Shown here piece by piece: positions 1 to 9,395 of a DNA stretch of 64,000 nucleotides. The number at the start of each line of letters is the position of its first letter. Position 1 is the first letter of the stretch. Source of the DNA: Coffea arabica (Eukaryota > Streptophyta > Magnoliopsida > Gentianales > Rubiaceae); the NCBI RefSeq assembly GCF_036785885.1, contig NC_092312.1, positions 12,790,001 through 12,854,000 of the forward strand, read 5' to 3'. The notes beneath the pieces were generated by a model that worked only from the letters and a program-made list of their open reading frames with translations, was not told the DNA's origin and did no database searches. A program made the position numbers and the translations under genes.

Positions 1-478
1 TAGTTGACTGTTCAGCTACTTTCTATCCGTTGGAAGCTTTAATGAGGCTCTTTCTTGGTCCTATATAAATAGTGGTTGGTCAGATACTTCAAACAACTTT
101 GGCACACTGAAGATACAAAAGATCTAGAGAGATTTTAGTGAGAAAATACTCCAAAAAGAATATTTGTAGTCTTAGTGGTGTGAGGTTCATTGTAAGCTTT
201 TCATTTGTGAGTGAATCTTTCATGAGTGTAGCTCTGTGAGGGTTGTCCTGAGGGATAGTAAAACGTCCTGGCTTGACCGAGTGCTGCTTGGGGCAAGGAG
301 GAGGTGAACCTTCCTTTGTACACAAGAGTGATTGTAATTCATCAACTTGAAGTAGCTTGTTTCAATTAATCTACAAGCTCAAGAGGAGTTGGGTAGTTAA
401 TTGGTTTGCAATCCTTTCCTTTTTATTTACTTATTGTTTCGTTTATGATCTTTGCATTTGTTGTTTTTGGGCCTTACA
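1..478 (+). repeat. LTR 1 (right part) of gag-only LTR retrotransposon
   Basis: The window opens about 382 bp inside this LTR, as judged from the complete LTR at 2674-3533. It ends in ACA at 478, directly before AT and a tRNA-Met-type primer site. A TATA box (TATATAAAT, from about 62) is the likely promoter, with transcription starting a little downstream. It differs from the second LTR at very few bases, for example near 459-460. The left end and any left target-site duplication lie outside the window. Confidence 0.9.
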
Positions 479-480
479 AT

Positions 481-492
481 TGGTATCAGAGC
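481..492 (+). other. Primer-binding site, copy 1
   Basis: TGGTATCAGAGC, two bases after the LTR, is complementary to the 3' end of initiator Met-tRNA, the usual primer of plant Copia elements. The same site recurs at 3536-3547 after the second LTR. Confidence 0.93.
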
Positions 493-534
493 TTGGTCTC
501 CTTGAGATTAAGCTCAATCGGCTTTGGAGTAAAG

Positions 535-2217
535 ATGACAACCAATAATGCTATGTTTTTTGAAGGACATTCTGTTATTAGACCACCTGCGTTTAATGGG
601 TCAAATTATATGAGTTGGAAAGAAAGAATGATTATCTTTTTGCAATCTATTGATATCGAATTGTGGTTTATTATTAGTGAAGGTCCATATGATGCCTCTC
701 TTATAGATGAAAATACTCATGCATCTAGACCGAAAACAAGAAATGAACTGACTGCTGTGGATAGAGCTCATCTCACCTTAAATGCAAAAGCCATGAATGT
801 GTTATATTGTGCATTAGACTCAAATGAATCTATTAGAGTCAAGGGTTGCAAGTCAGCTAAAGAAATTTGGGACAAACTGAAAGAAATTCATGAAGGTAGT
901 GAGAATGTTAGAGAACAAAAGAAGTCCATTCTAGTTACAAAGTATGAATCTTTCAAGATGGAACCTCATGAAAATGTTGATCAAATGTATTGTAGATTCA
1001 ATGATCTCATTAAAGATTTAGAGGTGCTGGAAAAAGAATATTCTCTTGGTGAGAAAAATAGAAAAATCCTGAATGCCTTGTCCAATGATTGGGAAAATAA
1101 AGTGACTGCTATTGAGGAGGCTAGAGATTTGAATACTATGCCTATTGAATCTCTTATTAACTCTCTTACCTCTTATGAGCTGAAACTTAAGACTAAGGTG
1201 CAAGAGGAAGAGGATGCAAAAGTGCGAAAGAATATTGCTCTAAAAGCCTCATAAGATGAAGATGATTCTGCCTCCCTAGATGAAGAAGATGTGGAAGGTG
1301 ATGACAATGATATCGCTCTCATCACAAAAAGTTTCAAACGAATACTCAACAAGAGTAGATTCAGAAATGGTGGATCTAGCAATTCATTCCCAAATCAGTT
1401 CAACAACTCGAGAAACAAAGGGAAGCTAGAGTTCAACAAAAAGCAAACTGATCAGTGCGTTGAATGCGGCCAACCTGGACACTATGCAAGTGACTGTCCA
1501 ATGATGAAGAAAAAAGAAGGAAGAAAACCAAGAATAAACAAATTTCAATTCACATGGAATGAATGCAATTCCGATGGTGAAATTGAAGAGGAAGATCAAT
1601 CTGCTCAATTGGCTTTCATGGCCATTGGAGATGATGAGGTAACATCTTCTAACTCTCAATTTGAAAGTGATGATGAAGATGATGATGATCTTGAATATTT
1701 CATTATAAAATTGCATGATAGTTTGAAAGAATCTTATGTTAGAAACAAGGAGTTAAAACAGAAAATTAGTTTTTTGCTTCGAGATAATGCAAATCTTTTT
1801 CAACAAAATAAAAAGTTGAAAGCTGAAAATGATTACTTCAAAAAAAGTGAGACTGCTTTACACTTGGATCTTGATAGAAAAACAGGTTTTTGTGAAATGT
1901 TCAAAAGGGAACAAGATGATTTGAAAAGAAGAATGGATGATTTAAATGAGTTGCTTCAACATAAAAAACAGGACTGTTTTCAAAGTAATAAATCAAAAAC
2001 TCATTTTAAGATAAATTCTGCTGCAAATGAGTTTGCTATCCATAGGAGAAGACAAGTAAGATTTATTAAACTTGTTCATATAAATAATTCCCTGATTATG
2101 TGTAATTTCTGTTGTCAAAAAGGTCATATGAAAAGTGATTGCTATGTGAGAAAGAATATAAAAAAAGGCATGAAATACATGTGGATAGTTAGGCATGATG
2201 CTAACTTTAACAAGTAG
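535..2217 (+). pseudogene. Retrotransposon gag, copy 1, broken by one in-frame stop
   Basis: This gag polyprotein would form the particle of a Copia/Sirevirus-like retrotransposon. I place the start at ATG 535, just after the primer site; the upstream ATG at 406 lies in the LTR. The N-terminus has the gag signature RPPAFNGSNYMSWKERM, followed by a UBN2/retrotran_gag-type helical domain. A TAA at 1252-1254 interrupts the frame, and the same frame continues to 2217. Downstream of the stop are a CX2CX4HX4C zinc knuckle (CVECGQPGHYASDC, about 1459-1500), an acidic stretch, a probable coiled coil, and a second knuckle (CNFCCQKGHMKSDC, about 2101-2142). No protease, integrase, reverse transcriptase or RNase H follows. 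Without readthrough, the knuckles would not be joined to the N-terminal domain. Confidence 0.88.
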
Positions 2218-2673
2218 GAGATTTTGTTAATCATTGCAGTGATTCTTGTTCACAATATTCTTCTTTTGATATTTCTGATATTTTGATTTGAGTTTTCGCT
2301 GATATTTTTGAATACTACTGAATCTATATGATGTCAAAAAGGGAGAGAAAAGAACTATTCTGATCTAACGATGATTTGCTAATTTCTCAGTAATAAGTTG
2401 GTATGTTGGTATTGCTGAATTCTGCTATCATTTCTCTGTTTTTGTTTGAAATATTGGATTTTCTGTTATTGTTGTTGGATTATGGTTGCTGGTTATTACT
2501 CTCATCTTATGATGACAAAAAGGGGGAGAGATGGATGCAATGTGTAAGGGGGAGTTATTATGAGATTATGAGTTTGGCTCTTAAAAGTTTTGATTGCAAT
2601 GATTGAGGGGGAGCTTATACTTATTTTTGTTTCTTTCCATCCATTGTTTTGTCATCATCAAAAAGGGGGAGAT
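2218..2673 (+). other. Non-coding 3' internal region with repeated polypurine-tract-like motifs, copy 1
   Basis: The stretch between the gag stop and the next LTR has no coding potential. It holds several purine runs of the AAAAAGGGGGAGA type, at about 2337-2350, 2516-2530, 2546-2555, 2605-2612 and 2660-2672. The last directly abuts LTR 2 and is the functional polypurine tract for plus-strand priming. Multiplied polypurine motifs before the 3' LTR are known from Sireviruses. Confidence 0.8.
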
Positions 2674-3533
2674 TGTTGAGTTTGATCCCTATCTTTTGAT
2701 GTTTACAAAACAAATTGATGATACTAATATTTCTTCAAGATATATTTTCAGTTATGAAATTATTTGATTCCATGAACAAGTGCAATTGGAAGAAGACAAA
2801 GTATGCTGAAGCTGTCGGACGCTCAAAAAGACTGCATCGGACGTCCGACAACCATTGAGTATCTTCGGACGCAGAAAACCAGCCTATCGGACGTCCTAAG
2901 GAATTGAAGAAAAATTCTCAGTTTTACATCATACCTTCGGACGCAGAAAACCAGCCTATCGGACGTCCGAAAGAATTGAAGAAAATTTCTCAAACTCACT
3001 GACTGCTGTCGGACGCATAAAACAGTGCTATCGGACGTCCGACACTACCAACGGCTAGTTGACTGTTCAGCTACTTTCTATCCGTTGGAAGCTTTAATGA
3101 GGCTCTTTCTTGGTCCTATATAAATAGTGGTTGGTCAGATACTTCAAACAACTTTGGCACACTGAAGATACAAAAGATCTAGAGAGATTTTAGTGAGAAA
3201 ATACTCCAAAAAGAATATTTGTAGTCTTAGTGGTGTGAGGTTCATTGTAAGCTTTTCATTTGTGAGTGAATCTTTCATGAGTGTAGCTCTGTGAGGGTTG
3301 TCCTGAGGGATAGTAAAACGTCCTGGCTTGACCGAGTGCTGCTTGGGGCAAGGAGGAGGTGAACCTTCCTTTGTACACAAGAGTGATTGTAATTCATCAA
3401 CTTGAAGTAGCTTGTTTCAATTAATCTACAAGCTCAAGAGGAGTTGGGTAGTTAATTGGTTTGCAATCCTTTCCTTTTTATTTACTTATTGTTTCGTTTA
3501 TGATCTTTGCATTGGTTGTTTTTGGGCCTTACA
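2674..3533 (+). repeat. LTR 2, complete, shared by the two internal regions
   Basis: This 860-bp LTR starts TGTTGAG after the polypurine tract and ends CCTTACA before AT and the primer site, so it has TGT...ACA ends. The 5' third carries direct repeats of about 72 bp containing TCGGACGTCC, partly palindromic (CGGACGTCCG). A TATA box lies near 3117-3125. Because it is both the 3' LTR of copy 1 and the 5' LTR of copy 2, the two internal regions are in tandem rather than independent insertions. Confidence 0.93.
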
Positions 3534-3589
3534 ATTGGTATCAGAGCTTGGTCTCCTTGAGATTAAGCTCAATCGGCTTTGGAGTAAAG

Positions 3590-5272
3590 ATGACAACCAA
3601 TAATGCTATGTTTTTTGAAGGACATTCTGTTATTAGACCACCTGCGTTTAATGGGTCAAATTATATGAGTTGGAAAGAAAGAATGATTATCTTTTTGCAA
3701 TCTATTGATATCGAATTGTGGTTTATTATTAGTGAAGGTCCATATGATGCCTCTCTTATAGATGAAAATACTCATGCATCTAGACCGAAAACAAGAAGTG
3801 AACTGACTGCTGTGGATAGAGCTCATCTCACCTTAAATGCAAAAGCCATGAATGTGTTATATTGTGCATTAGACTCAAATGAATCTATTAGAGTCAAGGG
3901 TTGCAAGTCAGCTAAAGAAATTTGGGACAAACTGAAAGAAATTCATGAAGGTAGTGAGAATGTTAGAGAACAAAAGAAGTCCATTCTAGTTACAAAGTAT
4001 GAATCTTTCAAGATGGAACCTCATGAAAATGTTGATCAAATGTATTGTAGATTCAATGATCTCATTAAAGATTTAGAGGTGCTGGAAAAAGAATATTCTC
4101 TTGGTGAGAAAAATAGAAAAATCCTGAATGCCTTGTCCAATGATTGGGAAAATAAAGTGACTGCTATTGAGGAGGTTAGAGATTTGAATACTATGCCTAT
4201 TGAATCTCTTATTAACTCTCTTACCTCTTATGAGCTGAAACTTAAGACTAAGGTGCAAGAGGAAGAGGATGCAAAAGTGCGAAAGAATATTGCTCTAAAA
4301 GCCTCATAAGATGAAGATGATTCTGCCTCCCTAGATGAAGAAGATGTGGAAGGTGATGACAATGATATCGCTCTCATCACAAAAAGTTTCAAACGAATAC
4401 TCAACAAGAGTAGATTCAGAAATGGTGGATCTAGCAATTCATTCCCAAATCAGTTCAACAACTCGAGAAACAAAGGGAAGCTAGAGTTCAACAAAAAGCA
4501 AACTGATCAGTGCGTTGAATGCGGCCAACCTGGACACTATGCAAGTGACTGTCCAATGATGAAGAAAAAAGAAGGAAGAAAACCAAGAATAAACAAATTT
4601 CAATTCACATGGAATGAATGCAATTCCGATGGTGAAATTGAAGAGGAAGATCAATCTGCTCAATTGGCTTTCATGGCCATTGGAGATGATGAGGTAACAT
4701 CTTCTAACTCTCAATTTGAAAGTGATGATGAAGATGATGATGATCTTGAATATTTCATTATAAAATTGCATGATAGTTTGAAAGAATCTTATGTTAGAAA
4801 CAAGGAGTTAAAACAGAAAATTAGTTTTTTGCTTCGAGATAATGCAAATCTTTTTCAACAAAATAAAAAGTTGAAAGCTGAAAATGATTACTTCAAAAAA
4901 AGTGAGACTGCTTTACACTTGGATCTTGATAGAAAAACAGGTTTTTGTGAAATGTTCAAAAGGGAACAAGATGATTTGAAAAGAAGAATGGATGATTTAA
5001 ATGAGTTGCTTCAACATAAAAAACAGGACTGTTTTCAAAGTAATAAATCAAAAACTCATTTTAAGATAAATTCTGCTGCAAATGAGTTTGCTATCCATAG
5101 GAGAAGACAAGTAAGATTTATTAAACTTGTTCATATAAATAATTCCCTGATTATGTGTAATTTCTGTTGTCAAAAAGGTCATATGAAAAGTGATTGCTAT
5201 GTGAGAAAGAATATAAAAAAAGGCATGAAATACATGTGGATAGTTAGGCATGATGCTAACTTTAACAAGTAG
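3590..5272 (+). pseudogene. Retrotransposon gag, copy 2, broken by the same in-frame stop
   Basis: Copy 2 is collinear with copy 1 at an offset of 3055 bp. Only two amino-acid differences are visible in its first part (an Asn/Ser and an Ala/Val change), and the second part is identical at protein level. The premature TAA is at 4307-4309, the zinc knuckles near 4514-4555 and 5156-5197. The shared stop shows the lesion existed before the copies arose, or was copied between them. Confidence 0.88.
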
Positions 5273-5728
5273 GAGATTTTGTTAATCATTGCAGTGATTC
5301 TTGTTCACAATATTCTTCTTTTGATATTTCTGATATTTTGATTTGAGTTTTCGCTGATATTTTTGAATACTACTGAATCTATATGATGTCAAAAAGGGAG
5401 AGAAAAGAACTATTCTGATCTAACGATGATTTGCTAATTTCTCAGTAATAAGTTGGTATGTTGGTATTGCTGAATTCTGCTATCATTTCTCTGTTTTTGT
5501 TTGAAATATTGGATTTTCTGTTATTGTTGTTGGATTATGGTTGCTGGTTATTACTCTCATCTTATGATGACAAAAAGGGGGAGAGATGGATGCAATGTGT
5601 AAGGGGGAGTTATTATGAGATTATGAGTTTGGCTCTTAAAAGTTTTGATTGCAATGATTGAGGGGGAGCTTATACTTATTTTTGTTTCTTTCCATCCATT
5701 GTTTTGTCATCATCAAAAAGGGGGAGAT
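5273..5728 (+). other. Non-coding 3' internal region with polypurine motifs, copy 2
   Basis: This is a repeat of 2218-2673, with the same series of G-rich purine tracts and a final tract abutting LTR 3. I see no pol-derived frame here either. Confidence 0.8.
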
Positions 5729-6660
5729 TGTTGAGTTTGATCCCTATCTTTTGATGTTTACAAAACAAATTGATGATACTAATATTTCTTCAAGATATAT
5801 TTTCAGTTATGAAATTATTTGATTCCATGAACAAGTGCAATTGGAAGAAGACAAAGTATGCTGAAGCTGTCGGACGCTCAAAAAGACTGCATCGGACGTC
5901 CGACAACCATTGAGTATCTTCGGACGCAGAAAACCAGCCTATCGGACGTCCTAAGGAATTGAAGAAAAATTCTCAGTTTTACATCATACCTTCGGACGCA
6001 GAAAACCAGCCTATCGGACGTCCTAAGGAATTGAAGAAAAATTCTCAGTTTTACATCATACCTTCGGACGCAGAAAACCAGCCTATCGGACGTCCGAAAG
6101 AATTGAAGAAAATTTCTCAAACTCACTGACTGCTGTCGGACGCATAAAACAGTGCTATCGGACGTCCGACACTACCAACGGCTAGTTGACTGTTCAGCTA
6201 CTTTCTATCCGTTGGAAGCTTTAATGAGGCTCTTTCTTGGTCCTATATAAATAGTGGTTGGTCAGATACTTCAAACAATTTTGGCACACTGAAGATACAA
6301 AAGATCTAGAGAGATTTTAGTGAGAAAATACTCCAAAAAGAATATTTGTAGTCTTAGTGGTGTGAGGTTCATTGTAAGCTTTTCATTTGTGAGTGAATCT
6401 TTCATGAGTGTAGCTCTGTGAGGGTTGTCCTGAGGGATAGTAAAACGTCCTGGCTTGACCGAGTGCTGCTTGGGGCAAGGAGGAGGTGAACTTTCCTTTG
6501 TACACAAGAGTGATTGTAATTCATCAACTTGAAGTAGCTTGTTTCAATTAATCTACAAGCTCAAGAGGAGTTGGGTAGTTAATTGGTTTGCAATCCTTTC
6601 CTTTTTATTTACTTATTGTTTCGTTTATGATCTTTGCATTGGTTGTTTTTGGGCCTTACA
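5729..6660 (+). repeat. LTR 3, complete, with one extra 72-bp internal repeat
   Basis: This LTR starts TGTTGAG and ends CCTTACA like LTR 2 but is 932 bp long. The extra 72 bp is one more unit of the CGGACGC...CGGACGTCC repeat (about 5918-6062). A few point differences from LTR 2 are visible, near 6280 and 6491. At 6661 the sequence changes abruptly to the interior of a protease-derived tandem unit, marking the right insertion boundary. The expected 5-bp target duplication would be TATAC (6661-6665), but the left flank is outside the window. Confidence 0.93.
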
Positions 6661-7809
6661 TATACCTTGTAAGATCAAACTAATTTTTTTCTTTTGTATA
6701 GAATCTATGCTGGACCAACAGTAGAGGAAGAGATTAGAGTTAAGGGCCCTAGAGGCACACATGCAGTCTTGTTGATAGATTCGCATGTAGAGGATGGAAT
6801 AGAAATGTTTGAATTTAAAAATTCATGGGGCACCGCTGGGGACAGAATGACATTATTTTGTTAACAGATTTGCATATATAGGATATAATAGAAATGTTTG
6901 AATTTAAAAGTTTATGGAGCACCCACTGGGGGCAGGATGACATTGGGAAGATAAGGAAAAAGCTTGTGTTTAGGATCTCATATCCAACCGGAATCACTTG
7001 GACTTGTCTAGAGAAAGGTTCGAGATCAACTATGGGTGTGGGTGTTTCAAAGGAAAATTCCTCACGATTTCTGGTTGTAAAATATTCTGTCCTATCTGAT
7101 ACAAGAGGTGCCTTTTTATAGGCTAAAACTAGGGTAAAATCCGGCCCACATAAACCTGGAAGAAATTCGGTCCGCATAAAGAGCTTAAAGAGCCAGCTCT
7201 TTAAGGCTTTCCGATAAGGCCCAATAAGTAATAAAATACTCAACGCCTAACAACTACTAAACTAGACAGTCTTAAAACAACTACTAACTAATCTACCAAG
7301 TAGGAGATCATTCCTTTACTTCAAACGTACAAGTGAGCAAGGTAACTTCATGGTCCATCAATTATTCAAACTTAGCTTACTCCTTGCTTGTATGGTGAAT
7401 GATCAAGGCTCGTAAAGCTTCCTTCACCTTCTTGGATCTTGATCTTGTCATCGGACCACCAATGTTGATCAAAGGATCCTTGACCCAAGGCTGAAGTTAT
7501 TTATTGCACACCCGTATCCGTATCATAAAGTTTTTTTTTTTTTTTGGATGTGGTATTCTTATGGTGGAAATTTATAGGCATCTGGGGTATATTACAACTA
7601 AATTTCAACGGTCTTGTAGCACTATTTAAAAAGTGAAATATTCCATTTCCTATTTGTTGGTTTATTATTATTTGCTATTTATGGTGGAACTTGGAAGGTC
7701 ATTATACTTGAGTTTTCCATTTGCATTTTTCTTGGTTTTGTGCAGTGAAAAGTTATGACTACTTTGTATGCAGGGTTTTATGGTTTTTTACTCCAAAATA
7801 CGCTAAGAA
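6661..7809 (+). repeat. Partial array unit P, cut by the LTR insertion and carrying a foreign segment
   Basis: The unit starts in the intron before the His/Asn block, where the retrotransposon inserted. The His/Asn block (about 6702-6862) and its second Asn copy (about 6893-7050) match units D-G rather than the neighbouring A-C, for example in GCTTGTGTTTAGG. From about 7049 to about 7530 the normal sequence is replaced by unrelated DNA, described separately. The unit resumes at the T-run and GGATGTGGTATTC near 7530. Confidence 0.75.
7049..7530 (-). mobile_element. Probable LTR-retrotransposon fragment replacing part of unit P
   Basis: About 480 bp is present in none of the other units, at a place where they have about 380 bp of their own. 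Read on the minus strand it has a promoter-like CCTATAAAAAGGC and a compact LTR-like composition. No clean terminal duplication or paired LTR was found. An LTR fragment is the best guess; a different repeat acquired by gene conversion is possible. Confidence 0.4.
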
Positions 7810-9395
7810 CTAGTGTGAATACCCGTGCTACGCACGATACTGACATTATTGAAAAAAATAAAAATAAAAGGGTGAATTAAAAAAGGTTAAAAAATTGTAC
7901 CAACACGATTAAAATATAATATCTGTCCAACAATTATTTGAAATATGATAGAATGTGCATTAAAAATTATAATAGTTTGAAATATGATAAAATGTGCATA
8001 ATATCCGTACCAACACAATATTCTTACTAGTTCAATAGTCAAGATAAGAGATCTAACCCATCTCGTGGTGAAAGCATAGGTTGCAACTAAAAACTTGTTT
8101 TGAATAACTTTTTATATTGTCTAGGAGTCTATTGACTGATCATAATACATTATTAATTCATTATAAATGTATAGACTCAGCTGTTTTTTGGTCCAAGATT
8201 ATGTTGTTCCAAAGATTGATGAAAAAATTAGGGAAGCAATCTCAAAGTTTCCTATTGATGGAGTAGTGCACATATAGAATGTTTAATAGATTGGAAGAAG
8301 GTTCAAATCTAGTGTATTAAATACGTATAAGAATTCATAAATATACACCTTGTAAGATCAAACTAATTTTTTTCTTTTGTATAGAATCTATGCTGGACCA
8401 ACAGTAGAGGAAGAGATTAGAGTTAAGGGCCCTAGAGGCACACATGCAGTCTTGTTGATAGATTCGCATGCAGAGGATGGAATAGAAATGTTTGAATTTA
8501 AAAATTCATGGAGCACCGCTGGGGACAGGATGACATTATTTTGTTAACAGATTTGCATATATAGGATATAATAGAAATGTTTGAATTCAAAAGTTCATGG
8601 AGCACCCACTGGGGCAGGATGATATTGGGAAGATAAGGAAAAACTTGTTGTTAGGATCTCATATCCAACCGGGATCACTTGGACTTGTCTAGAGAAAGGT
8701 TCGAGATCAACTATGGGTGTGGGTGTTTCAAAAGATAAAGATGAGAAAAGAGATGAGAATGGGTCGAATGAGGAACAAAAGAGATTCTGAGACAGCATCG
8801 AAAGGGCAACTTTAGTGGTTGATAAGGTAAGACTAAGGTGGCGATTAAAACAAATGCGAAGGAAAACAATGGTGTTGGGTTGAGGATGAGAAGTGTCGCC
8901 AGGTAAATTAATACCGAAAATAAAAAAAATATTTTTTATAAACTAGAAAACTTTGTTGTATTTGATTAACAAATATATTCTCTTATGCAATAGTAGCGAA
9001 ATTGAGATGTGGAAGGGTAAATCAACTGGTGAATCATGCCCATGCACTTGTGCCCAGTTAACAATTTCTTATGGTAAGTAAAGAAACAGGATATGGTATT
9101 CTTTCTAAGATATTAAATTTTTTTTTTTTTTGGATGTGGTATTCTTACGGTAGAAATTTATAGGCATCTGGGGTATATTACCACTAAATTTCAACGGTCT
9201 TGTAGCACTATTTAAGAAGTGAAATATTCCATTTCTTATTTGTTGGTTTATTATTATTTGCTATTTATGGTGGAACTTGGAAGGTCATTATACTTGAGTT
9301 TTCCATTTGCATTTTTCTTGGTTTTGTGCAGTGAAAAGTTATGACTACTTTGTATGCAGGGTTTTATGGTTTTTTACTCCAAAATACGCTAAGAA
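7810..9395. repeat. Array unit A (short, lacks the catalytic-Cys block)
   Basis: The unit is 1586 bp instead of about 1985. At about 8027 the sequence jumps from CACAATATTC to TTACTAGTTC, removing about 410 bp that in unit B holds the SDW exon and the CWA exon. What remains is the VPKIDEKIREAI block (8191-8277), the His/Asn block (about 8382-8545) and the second Asn block (8578-8789). CTAG at 7810-7813 is the minus-strand Helitron-like terminus. Confidence 0.8.

Noticed and set aside
89-325. 78-residue minus-strand frame repeated at 3144 and 6271
   Set aside because: It lies entirely within the LTR and recurs with it; no function or gene signal is visible.
5878-6126. Minus-strand frame with internally repeated residues
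   Set aside because: It is only a translation of the 72-bp LTR repeat (a multiple of three), not a protein gene.
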